Assembly: GCA_028040005.1 (NCBI GenBank)
Contig: JAOFKK010000007.1
Location: 1-21,001, forward strand
Reading direction: 5' to 3'
DNA: 21,001 bases
DNA from: Rickettsiales bacterium
GTDB lineage: Bacteria; Pseudomonadota; Alphaproteobacteria; Rickettsiales; UBA1997
Part shown: piece by piece, positions 7,137-14,597 of the stretch
Position numbering within the stretch: position 1 is the stretch's first letter
How the letters are laid out: each line of letters starts with the position of its first letter
Notes under the pieces: model-generated
Databases searched by the model: none
What the model was told of the DNA's origin: nothing
The model's input: only the letters and a program-made list of their open reading frames with translations
Made by a program: the position numbers and the translations under genes

Positions 7137-8890
7137 AGCATTTTGGTTAAAGCTTTGATATTAAATATTTTTAAAGCTGAAGAAATAATCTTAGCACTTG
7201 CCATTAAAAGATAAATTCTTGCCTTAGTTAAATCATGATTATCTTTAATAATAAATCTTAAATTTTTATCCTCCATACCAATATTCCATAATGAATGAAT
7301 ATTAGATGATAATTCTTGCAAATAAAAAGCAATACGATGTGGCTCAAAATTAATAACTGCCATTTCAATGATTCTAGGATAAAGGGTTAATTTTTTTATG
7401 ATAGAAATTTCAGCCGGATGAGTTAAGTTTGACAAAATATTTGGAGATATTGGCTCATTAATAATATTAGCTAAATCAGGAATCTCTTCCGCCAAATTAC
7501 GAAATACAGAATGGCATCTCGTATGAGCATATTGCACATAAAAAACTGGATTATCTTTTGATTGCTTAACTACCTCTTCTAAATCAAAATTAATTTCAAT
7601 ATCATTTTTACGACTCATCATTATAAAGCGCAATATATCACTGCCAATCTCTTTAATTACATCTGTTGCGGCAATAAAATTCCCATCTCTTTTGGACATT
7701 TTAAGTGATTCTCCATTTTTTAAGAATTTTACCATTTGGCATAAAATAATTTTAATCTCAGCCTTGTCATTAGTAATTGCTTTAGTTGCAGCTGTTAATC
7801 TTTTAACATAGCCAGCATGATCAAAGCCAAGTGGCAAAATCATTTTGGTCGCACCCCTTTCAAACTTATTAAGGCAATAAGCAATATCGGCAGCAAAATA
7901 AGTATAAGAACCGTCAGATTTTTGTATAACACGATCCATATCATCGCCAAAATTACTTGATTTGAATAATAATTGCTCCTCCTCTTTAAAATTTATGTTC
8001 TTTTTGCCTTTTGGTGCCTCAATTACACCCTTATAAATAAGATCTTTTTCTGTTAATAATTTTATAGCATGAGAAATTTTATCCTTATCATGTAATTCTC
8101 TTTTTTCAGAAAATAAAATATCATGCTTAATTCCCATTTGAGCTAAATCGGAAGTAATTAATGTTACCATTTCATCAACTACTAAATCACGAATAATATT
8201 AAAATATTCTGATTCTTCCTTATTAATTAAATTATCTTGATATTGATCTTTAATTTTTTGAGCAATGGGAATTAAATAATCACCCGGATATAAACCCTCT
8301 TCTATTTTAATTTCTTGACCAAATAATTCTAAATATCTTAAATAAACCGATTTAACCAAATTGTTAATTTGGGATCCGGCATCATTAATGTAATATTCCT
8401 TAATAATGTCAAAACCAGTTTTTTGTAATAAATTGGCCAGAATATCACCATAAATTGCACCTCTAGCATGGCCAATATGCATGGGTCCAGTTGGATTTGG
8501 CGAGGCATATTCAATGTTAATTTTTTGGCCATTACCAATTTGAGGCAAAGAAACCTCTTGAGATTGCAAAATATTAGAAAGAAATTTCTGAAAAATATCA
8601 AATTTTAGAAAAATATTGATAAAGCCCGGCCCAGCAACTTCAATTTTAGAAATATATTGGTTTTTATTAGCTTCCTCAATAATTAAATGAGCTAAATCTT
8701 TTGGAGATTTTTTAAAATCTTTGCAAAAAATCATAGCAATATTAGTTGCTATATCGCCGTTTTTTTCCTCTTTACAAGGTTCAACCGTAAAAATATTTAA
8801 TTTATCTTGATTTATTTTAATGTCTAATTTGCAAGCTAAATTATTAATTATAAGTTTAAATTCATCTTTAAAAATATTAAATATATTCAT
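7133..8890 (-). CDS. argS: Arginyl-tRNA synthetase
   Basis: This class I synthetase charges tRNA-Arg in the cytoplasm. At 585 residues it has normal length. An Arg-tRNA-synt N-terminal domain lies at about 5-95, with VEVAGPGFIN-type closing residues at 84-92. The catalytic domain carries the HIGH motif HIGH at 138-141, within ASPNPTGPMHIGHARGA. The KMSKS loop is KMSKR at 397-401 (LKMSKRDG). The DALR anticodon-binding domain fills the C-terminus from about 452 (VQYAHTRCHSVFRN). The gene overlaps the lipoprotein gene upstream and the SPOR gene downstream by 4 nt each, so it sits in the middle of a translationally coupled operon. All parts appear intact. Confidence 0.97.
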   Translation of the reverse strand: MNIFNIFKDEFKLIINNLACKLDIKINQDKLNIFTVEPCKEEKNGDIATNIAMIFCKDFKKSPKDLAHLIIEEANKNQYISKIEVAGPGFINIFLKFDIFQKFLSNILQSQEVSLPQIGNGQKINIEYASPNPTGPMHIGHARGAIYGDILANLLQKTGFDIIKEYYINDAGSQINNLVKSVYLRYLELFGQEIKIEEGLYPGDYLIPIAQKIKDQYQDNLINKEESEYFNIIRDLVVDEMVTLITSDLAQMGIKHDILFSEKRELHDKDKISHAIKLLTEKDLIYKGVIEAPKGKKNINFKEEEQLLFKSSNFGDDMDRVIQKSDGSYTYFAADIAYCLNKFERGATKMILPLGFDHAGYVKRLTAATKAITNDKAEIKIILCQMVKFLKNGESLKMSKRDGNFIAATDVIKEIGSDILRFIMMSRKNDIEINFDLEEVVKQSKDNPVFYVQYAHTRCHSVFRNLAEEIPDLANIINEPISPNILSNLTHPAEISIIKKLTLYPRIIEMAVINFEPHRIAFYLQELSSNIHSLWNIGMEDKNLRFIIKDNHDLTKARIYLLMASAKIISSALKIFNIKALTKML

Positions 8891-9348
8891 TTTTCATCTT
8901 TATTAATTTGTCTAATATTGGATTGTAAATATTTATAATCAAGAATTGGATAGGATTTTTCCATTCTGGTCTTAATGTTAAATTCATCTTTCTTAGGTAT
9001 AGCTATGTCATTAAAATTAACTATTTTAATAGGATATTGATTAGGAAAATTATAATCTAAATAAACAGGGAAAAATATTTTGGCATTAAAATTATAATTA
9101 CCATATCTTTCACCCTTAATATTAAGAGAATTAATGGTATTATATTGGCCTACTATATTTTGTTCTGCGTTAATTTTATTATCTGCGATTCTTCTCTTAA
9201 TATCGGTTAAACCTCCGCCATATTGCTCAAGGAAGGCTTGATTTGATGTTTTAGAATTATTATTACTACTGCAAGAAATATTAAAAATCAAAAATATAGA
9301 AAATAAAAGAAATTTTATTTCTTTTTTGCTAAATATAATATTACTCAT
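8887..9348 (-). CDS. Small putative lipoprotein of unknown function
   Basis: This 153-residue protein begins with a basic, then hydrophobic leader (KKEIKFLLFSIFLIFNIS) ending at Cys26 followed by SSNNNS. That is a plausible but non-ideal lipobox (NISC, with Asn at -3). The mature part has no domain I can name: it contains a QYGGGLTDIKRRI segment, a Tyr/Asn/Phe-rich middle (YGNYNFNAKIFFPVYLDYNFPNQYP) and a Lys/Asp-rich end. If lipidated, it would sit in the inner or outer membrane facing the periplasm. Its start lies inside the end of the gspE-like gene (8-nt overlap) and its TGA overlaps the argS start (ATGA). The position directly after a secretion/pilus ATPase could point to an envelope machine, but this is inference. 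Confidence 0.7.
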   Translation of the reverse strand: MSNIIFSKKEIKFLLFSIFLIFNISCSSNNNSKTSNQAFLEQYGGGLTDIKRRIADNKINAEQNIVGQYNTINSLNIKGERYGNYNFNAKIFFPVYLDYNFPNQYPIKIVNFNDIAIPKKDEFNIKTRMEKSYPILDYKYLQSNIRQINKDEK

Positions 9349-11059
9349 ATATATAATCAGTCATATCAACAACCTTAGCAACTTCGTCAAGAGTTGTAAC
9401 TCCTTGGGCTACTTTTAATATTCCATCATCAGCCATTGACATAAAGCCCATTTTTTTGGCGTAATTTTCAACTTCATTTCTTGATGCTTGACTTAATATC
9501 ATATCATCTATTTTTTTGTCAAAAGGTAAAATTTCCATCAAAGGAGATCTACCATAATAGCCGGTATCCTGACATCTGCTACAACCCTTAGGGTGACTAA
9601 CATGAGTAATTTTAGGATATCTTCTTAAAATTCTTCTTTCTGAATCGTTAATAGGTCTAGCAATTTTACAATGACCGCATAATTTACGCGCTAATCTTTG
9701 AGCAATAACGCAAATAATTGCACCAGAAAGTAAATATGTTGGAACGCCGATATTTTCAAGCCTAGCAATGGCTGATAATGCGTCATTAGTATGTAAACTA
9801 CTAAATACTTGGTGACCAGTCATTGCGGATTGAATGGCAGCAATTGCGGTTTCTTTGTTACGAATCTCACCAATTAAAATTACATCTGGATCTTGACGCA
9901 TAATTGACTCAATACCCTTACCAAAACTCATACCAACATCCTCCTTAATATTAGATTGACGAATCAAGGGAATATGATATTCCACCGGATTCTCCAAAGT
10001 CATGATATTTTTATCAATGGAATTGATTTCACTTAAAATAGTGTAAAGAGTTGTTGTTTTACCAGAACCGGTAGGGCCGGTAATAATAACTACACCATTG
10101 GGTTTTTTGATTAATTTATCAATTAATTTAAGATTGTGATTATTCATCCCAATTTCTTTTAATGATAAAATTGACTGACTTTCATCTAAAATCCTCATGA
10201 CAATATTTTCACCATTTACGGTTGGTTGAGAAGATACACGAAAATCAATTTTACGACCTAAAATTTCACTCTCAATACGACCATCTTGCGGCTTTCTTGA
10301 TTCTGCTATATTCATATCTGATATAATCTTCAACCTAACAGCAATAGCGCGCCAATGATCCTTATGAATTGACCTAACTTGAACCATTTTACCATCAATT
10401 CTATATCTAATTCTAAGGAAGTAATTTTCAGGCTCAAAATGGATATCTGAAGCCCTTTTATGGACAGCATCTGTTAAAATAGCATTAACCAAACGCACCA
10501 TTGGGCTAGAATTATCACTATTCATGCCCGAATTTTCATCAATTACTATCTCACCACTCTCAATCTCCCTTAAAATACCATCAATTGACATTTCATAGTC
10601 ATAATATTGATCAATTGTATTTAAAATATCAGCAGTTGCTGCATAAACTGGCTTAATACGATAATCAGATGGGAATAATTTTTTAACCCTATCCATCCCT
10701 ACAATATCAAAAATATCAGACATAGCAATGGTCACATCCTTATTATCAAGAAATAATGGAATTAAGTTATTATTCACACAAACAGTCTTGGGAATAACTT
10801 TGGTCAAATCGGGATCAACAATACAAGATTTTAGATCAAATTTTTTAACGCCAGTAGTTTGGTTTAAAACTTCACCAAGGGCTTTTTCAGTAATAAAGCC
10901 CATAGAAACCAAAATAGCACCTATTGTTTTGGTATTTTTTAATCTTATTTGTTCTTTTTTAACAATTTCAAGCTGATCACTAGATATTACTCTTTCTTTT
11001 AGTAATTTATGAGCTATATCAAATGATTCTGTATCGCTGCTAGATTTATCTTGGGACAT
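9341..11059 (-). CDS. GspE/PilB-family type II secretion / type IV pilus assembly ATPase
   Basis: This cytoplasmic hexameric ATPase family drives pseudopilus or type IV pilus assembly. The 572-residue protein has an N-terminal GspE-N type domain (about 15-150), a linker, and the catalytic core. In the core are the SDIHFEP segment (204-210), Walker A GPTGSGKT at 328-335, the Asp box near 353-362 (TLENPVEY), Walker B with Glu398 (DVILIGEIRN) and the His box SSLHTNDA (420-427). A zinc tetracysteine is formed by Cys461, Cys464 (CGHC), Cys493 and Cys496 (CSRC). This set marks GspE/PilB rather than PilT, which lacks the long N-domain and the Cys cluster. No GspF, GspD or pilin gene is nearby. It is the first gene of the operon running to trmB. 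The start at 11059 fits the conserved N-terminus. Confidence 0.92.
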   Translation of the reverse strand: MSQDKSSSDTESFDIAHKLLKERVISSDQLEIVKKEQIRLKNTKTIGAILVSMGFITEKALGEVLNQTTGVKKFDLKSCIVDPDLTKVIPKTVCVNNNLIPLFLDNKDVTIAMSDIFDIVGMDRVKKLFPSDYRIKPVYAATADILNTIDQYYDYEMSIDGILREIESGEIVIDENSGMNSDNSSPMVRLVNAILTDAVHKRASDIHFEPENYFLRIRYRIDGKMVQVRSIHKDHWRAIAVRLKIISDMNIAESRKPQDGRIESEILGRKIDFRVSSQPTVNGENIVMRILDESQSILSLKEIGMNNHNLKLIDKLIKKPNGVVIITGPTGSGKTTTLYTILSEINSIDKNIMTLENPVEYHIPLIRQSNIKEDVGMSFGKGIESIMRQDPDVILIGEIRNKETAIAAIQSAMTGHQVFSSLHTNDALSAIARLENIGVPTYLLSGAIICVIAQRLARKLCGHCKIARPINDSERRILRRYPKITHVSHPKGCSRCQDTGYYGRSPLMEILPFDKKIDDMILSQASRNEVENYAKKMGFMSMADDGILKVAQGVTTLDEVAKVVDMTDYIYE

Positions 11060-11093
11060 TTAAGGAATTATATTAAAATTAAATCCACCACAA

Positions 11094-11122
11094 AATATAT
11101 ATTGGTTAAAATCTAAATTCAA
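11094..11122 (-). promoter_or_regulatory. Candidate promoter of the gspE-argS-trmB operon
   Basis: On the minus strand TTGAAT (11122-11117) and TATATT (11099-11094) are spaced by 17 bp. They lie about 35 nt upstream of the GspE-like start at 11059. The match is moderate, and the base composition makes chance hits common. Confidence 0.35.
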
Positions 11123-11130
11123 ACTAAAAG

Positions 11131-11158
11131 TTGACAGAGTAAGAAAATTAAATATCAT
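11131..11158 (+). promoter_or_regulatory. Candidate gltX promoter
   Basis: A perfect -35 hexamer TTGACA (11131-11136) and TATCAT (11153-11158) are separated by 16 bp, about 36 nt upstream of the gltX ATG. The -35 is also one arm of a 7-bp inverted repeat, TTGACAG/CTGTCAA (11131-11137 and 11165-11171), which brackets the promoter and could be an operator. Confidence 0.45.
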
Positions 11159-11194
11159 ATAAATCTGTCAAAAAACCAAATATCAAATTATTAC

Positions 11195-12271
11195 ATGACT
11201 CAGATTAAAACAAGATTTGCACCATCACCAACAGGAGATCTACATATTGGCGGCGCCAGAACAGCACTTTTTAATTATCTCTTTAGTAAAAATCAAAAAG
11301 GTCAATTTTTACTTAGAATTGAAGATACTGACAAAAAAAGATCTAACAAAGAAGCAATTGATGTAATTTTAAATGGTTTAAATTGGTTAGGTTTAAATTT
11401 TGATGGAAAAATTATCTATCAATCACAAAATATCAATAATCACCAAAAAGCAGTAGAAAAATTATTAGCTACAGGAAAGGCTTATTATTGCTACATTACT
11501 AAGGAAGAATTAGATCAAAAAAGGCAAGAAGCACAAAAAAAAGGTGATTTTTTTCGTTTTTCCAGCCCCTATCGTGATAAAATTTGGGCAAAAGATGAAG
11601 AAAAGCCTCATAATAAACCAGTAGTTAGAATTAGATCACCAAAAGAAGGTGTTTCAATAATTAATGATCTCATTCAAGGGGAGGTTAAAACTCCTAATGA
11701 AGAAATTGGTGATTTTATTATTTTACGCGAAGATGGTACGCCAACCTATAATTTATCAGTTGTTATTGATGATTTTGACATGGAAATTTCTCATATTATA
11801 AGAGGAGATGATCATTTAACCAACTCATTTGCTCAAAAATTAATTTATGATTCTTTAAATTTTAAATTACCTCAATTTGCGCATATTCCTTTAATTCATG
11901 GTAGTGACGGCGCTAAAATGTCAAAAAGACATGGCGCTACTAATATATTGGAATATCAAAAAATGGGTTATTTTCCTGAAGCAATGCGTAATTATCTATT
12001 AAAATTAGGGTGGTCATATAAAGATATGGATATTATAAAAGATGAAGAAGCGCAAAAATTATTTAACCTAAAAAATATTGGCAAATCACCTTCCAGATTT
12101 GATTTTGCCAAATTAGACAATATCAATAAATTTTACCTAAAAAATAAATCAGAAGAAGAATTATTTAAATTAATAAAAGATGATTTAGGTCAAATTACAC
12201 AACAAAATAGCCCTAAAATCATTGAAGCTTTAAAATTTATTAAGGAAAAGCTATTAAAAAAAATGATCTAA
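11195..12271 (+). CDS. gltX: Glutamyl-tRNA synthetase, in-frame N-terminal part (frameshifted gene)
   Basis: This reading frame of 358 codons holds the catalytic part of GluRS, which charges tRNA-Glu (and in many alphaproteobacteria also tRNA-Gln). It opens with RFAPSPTGDLHIGGARTALF, placing the HIGH-type motif HIGG at 17-20. The IIRGDDHLTN segment is at 201-210 and the KMSKS loop is KMSKR at 241-245. The zinc-site cysteines of E. coli GluRS are mostly absent (only Cys99). The frame ends at 12269-12271 shortly after a run of eight A residues (12256-12263). The missing anticodon-binding domain continues intact in the -1 frame to 12576. One re-read or inserted A gives a normal protein of about 460 residues. 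So this is either an expressed gene using slippage, a recent pseudogene or a homopolymer sequencing error. No Shine-Dalgarno sequence precedes the start. Confidence 0.93.
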   Translation: MTQIKTRFAPSPTGDLHIGGARTALFNYLFSKNQKGQFLLRIEDTDKKRSNKEAIDVILNGLNWLGLNFDGKIIYQSQNINNHQKAVEKLLATGKAYYCYITKEELDQKRQEAQKKGDFFRFSSPYRDKIWAKDEEKPHNKPVVRIRSPKEGVSIINDLIQGEVKTPNEEIGDFIILREDGTPTYNLSVVIDDFDMEISHIIRGDDHLTNSFAQKLIYDSLNFKLPQFAHIPLIHGSDGAKMSKRHGATNILEYQKMGYFPEAMRNYLLKLGWSYKDMDIIKDEEAQKLFNLKNIGKSPSRFDFAKLDNINKFYLKNKSEEELFKLIKDDLGQITQQNSPKIIEALKFIKEKLLKKMI

Positions 12272-12576
12272 TTGAACCAGCAAAAATTTATATTAATAAT
12301 TATAAAAAAGAAATATCAGAACATGACCTTGAAAAAGCCAAAAATAAGCAAGATTTAGTTATTTCTATCAAAAATATATTACAAAAGATCGAAAATTGGA
12401 CTTTAGAAGAAATAAAATCTCAATTAAATAATTTTTGCCAAGAAAATAACCTAAAAATCAAGGATTTTGGCCCAGCCATGCGAATTATTTTAACTTTCTC
12501 ATCTAAATCGGCCGGTGGCATTTTTGATGTGATTTATATTTTGGGTAAGGAAGAAGTTTTAAATAGAATAGGTTAA
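12262..12576 (+). pseudogene. gltX: Glutamyl-tRNA synthetase, C-terminal part in the -1 frame
   Basis: This 104-codon continuation of GluRS has no start codon of its own. It begins NDLIEPAKIYI directly after the A-run and includes the alpha-helical anticodon-binding domain. It ends with the highly conserved FGPAMRIILTFSSKSAGGIFDVIYIL region and LGKEEVLNRIG before TAA at 12574-12576. No further stop or shift is present, and the conserved motifs are unblemished, so if the gene is decaying, the lesion is recent. The joined product would match normal GluRS in length. Confidence 0.9.
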
Positions 12577-12610
12577 GCTTGAGTGGTTTTAACAAGATTA
12601 TTAAAATATC

Positions 12611-12796
12611 TTATTTTTTGATCTCTTTTGATTTTTCAATAAACTCCTGAAAGGCAGAAATTGACTGTACAATACCAAAAATTATCAAACCATGATGTGA
12701 TTTTATAATTACATCAACTACACCAAGCTCATCAAGAGCCTCGCAAAGGGATGATAAGGTTAAGATAATAAGAGATAATAATTTTAATAATTTCAT
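12611..12796 (-). CDS. Small hypothetical secreted or membrane peptide downstream of serS
   Basis: This encodes a 61-residue peptide beginning MKLLKLLSLIILTLSSLCEA, which looks like a signal peptide or membrane anchor. A second hydrophobic stretch with HHG (SHHGLIIFGIVQSISAF) follows, and the tail is charged (EKSKEIKK). It starts two bases after the serS stop on the same strand, the spacing expected of an operon partner. No domain is recognised and no Shine-Dalgarno sequence is seen; coupling to serS translation is plausible. A real small gene is more likely than chance given the leader and placement, but the evidence is limited. Confidence 0.5.
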   Translation of the reverse strand: MKLLKLLSLIILTLSSLCEALDELGVVDVIIKSHHGLIIFGIVQSISAFQEFIEKSKEIKK

Positions 12797-12798
12797 GA

Positions 12799-14055
12799 TT
12801 ATTGTTTTATAATTTTTTTACCCATTGCCTCAACTAAAATTTCTGGCACTGTTACTGTACCATCTTCATTTTGATAATTTTCTAAAATTGCAATAATTGT
12901 TCTACCAACTGCCAAGGATGAGCCATTTAGACTATGTATAAAAATTGGTTTTTTGGCATTTGGGCTACGATATTTGGCATTCATTCTTCGAGCCTGAAAA
13001 TCACCACAATTTGAACAGCTCGAAATTTCACGATATTTACCCTGCCCCGGTAACCAAACTTCTAAATCATAAGTTTTTTGAGCAGAAAAACCCATATCTC
13101 CAGAACATAAAAGCATTTTACGATAAGGAATTTTTAATTTTTGTAAAATCTCCATAGCAATATTAGTCATTCTTTCATGTTCTTTCAGAGACTCCTCCTC
13201 ACTAACTATTGAAACTAGCTCGACTTTTTTAAATTGATGCTGACGAACCATACCGCGAGTATCTTTACCCGCTGAGCCAGCCTCACTTCTAAAGCATGGC
13301 GTATAGGCGGTAAATCTTAAAGGCAATTGCTCTTCTGATAAAATTTTATCTTGCACTAAATTAACCAAAGAAACTTCAGCAGTTGGAATAAGCCAATAAT
13401 CATTGGTGGTCTTAAAAGCCTCTTCAGCAAATTTTGGCAATTGACCAGAACCAAACATAGCATTATCACGCACTAAATTTGGTGGAGAAACCTCCATATA
13501 ACCATTATCTATTGCAATATCTAACATAAAATTAGATAAAACCCTTTCTAATTTTGCTAAATCAGCTGATAGGGTTGAAAATCGAGCACCAGAAATGACA
13601 GAAGATTGATCAAAATCAAGCATTTTAAGATTTTCTCCAATTTCAAAATGTTCCTTAGGTTTAAAATTAAATTCTTTTGGCACACCCCATTTTTCAACCT
13701 CAACATTATCATCCTCACCCTTTCCAAATGGAACTTCTGATTCTGGAATATTGGGAAGTGATATTAAAATATTTTTTAATTTTTCTTCAAATTCATTATA
13801 ATTATCACTTAATTTAGCATTAACCTCCTTAGATAAATTCATTAAATCATCAGCATTTTCACCATTTTTTTTAGCTATGGCAATTTTTTTTGCTAGATCA
13901 TTTCTTTGATTTTGGAAATTTTGAATTTCTTCAATTTTTACTCTTCTATTATCATCAATTTGCAATAAATCTTCCGATCTAATATCACTAGATCTATCTT
14001 GCATTGCCTTATCAAATCGTTCTGCATTTTGTCTAATCCACTTAATATCTAGCAT
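12799..14055 (-). CDS. serS: Seryl-tRNA synthetase
   Basis: This class II synthetase charges tRNA-Ser (and tRNA-Sec where present). At 418 residues it has the usual length. The N-terminal two-helix coiled-coil arm that contacts the tRNA long arm spans about 27-100. The catalytic core shows the TAEVSL segment at 225-230, class II motif 2 around 247-278 (RFTAYTPCFRSEAGSAGKDTR then QHQFKKVE), and motif 3 around 374-394, where NGSSLAVGRTIIAILENYQ contains the invariant Arg385. The SSCSNCGDFQARR stretch (345-357) is the serine-site loop common to the family. The start at 14055 (MLDIKWIRQN) is the conserved N-terminus. It is transcribed divergently from ssb across a 99-bp gap. Confidence 0.97.
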   Translation of the reverse strand: MLDIKWIRQNAERFDKAMQDRSSDIRSEDLLQIDDNRRVKIEEIQNFQNQRNDLAKKIAIAKKNGENADDLMNLSKEVNAKLSDNYNEFEEKLKNILISLPNIPESEVPFGKGEDDNVEVEKWGVPKEFNFKPKEHFEIGENLKMLDFDQSSVISGARFSTLSADLAKLERVLSNFMLDIAIDNGYMEVSPPNLVRDNAMFGSGQLPKFAEEAFKTTNDYWLIPTAEVSLVNLVQDKILSEEQLPLRFTAYTPCFRSEAGSAGKDTRGMVRQHQFKKVELVSIVSEEESLKEHERMTNIAMEILQKLKIPYRKMLLCSGDMGFSAQKTYDLEVWLPGQGKYREISSCSNCGDFQARRMNAKYRSPNAKKPIFIHSLNGSSLAVGRTIIAILENYQNEDGTVTVPEILVEAMGKKIIKQ

Positions 14056-14076
14056 TTTTATTATAATTTTATATTC

Positions 14077-14104
14077 TTGATTTTTATCTTATTTATAACA
14101 TAAT
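14077..14104 (+). promoter_or_regulatory. Candidate ssb promoter
   Basis: TTGATT (14077-14082) and CATAAT (14099-14104) are spaced by 16 bp, about 50 nt before the ssb ATG in the divergent serS-ssb gap. The match is fair, but the region is almost entirely A+T. Confidence 0.3.
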
Positions 14105-14154
14105 TTGTGATGATATTAATTTATCCACTAATTAATCAATAAAATCAATATAAA

Positions 14155-14592
14155 ATGACAATCAATAAAGTAATTTTAGTTGGAAATTTAGGCAATGATC
14201 CTGAAATTAGGTCAACTTCTGATGGGAGAGAAATAGCAAATTTATCCCTTGCAACAAGCGAATTTTGGAAAGATAAAAACACTGGAGAACGCAAATCAAA
14301 AACCGAATGGCATCGAGTTGTTATTTTTTCTCAAGGCTTAGTTGGAATTGTTAAAAATTACTTAAAAAAAGGTAGTAAAATCTATATTGAGGGACAATTA
14401 CAAACACGAAAATGGGTTGATAATGCTGGTGTTGAAAAATACACAACTGAAGTTGTTTTGCAAAATTATAATTCTACATTAAGTATGTTAGATAATAAGC
14501 AAGATAGTTCTGGCTCTAACCAAAATAATTTTAATGATAATCAATCACAAAATGACTCAAATAATATGATTGATGATGATATACCATTTTAG
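14155..14592 (+). CDS. ssb: Single-stranded DNA-binding protein
   Basis: SSB coats single-stranded DNA during replication, recombination and repair and recruits partner proteins. The 145-residue protein has the OB-fold domain at about 1-108, starting INKVILVGNLGNDPEIRST and including SEFWKDKNTGERKSKTEWHRVVIF and GSKIYIEGQLQTRKW. A disordered Asn/Gln/Ser-rich linker follows (about 112-135). It ends with the acidic tip MIDDDIPF, the docking peptide for partners. Length and motifs are normal. It is followed after 5 bp by a TPR protein gene, so the two are likely co-transcribed. Confidence 0.96.
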   Translation: MTINKVILVGNLGNDPEIRSTSDGREIANLSLATSEFWKDKNTGERKSKTEWHRVVIFSQGLVGIVKNYLKKGSKIYIEGQLQTRKWVDNAGVEKYTTEVVLQNYNSTLSMLDNKQDSSGSNQNNFNDNQSQNDSNNMIDDDIPF

Positions 14593-14597
14593 GTAGA

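Noticed and set aside
8338..8601. Minus-strand frame of 87 codons inside argS
   Set aside because: It overlaps the HIGH-motif region of an intact argS in another frame and has no independent support.
10728..10976. Plus-strand frame of 82 codons inside the GspE-like gene
   Set aside because: It is antisense to a well-supported ATPase gene and shows no domain.
11195..12271. Reading the short GltX frame as a natural Glu-Q-tRNA synthetase
   Set aside because: The downstream -1 frame supplies the complete GluRS anticodon-binding domain, so this is a split GluRS rather than a naturally short paralog.
12945..13157. Plus-strand frame of 70 codons inside serS
   Set aside because: It is antisense to the conserved motif 3 region of serS.
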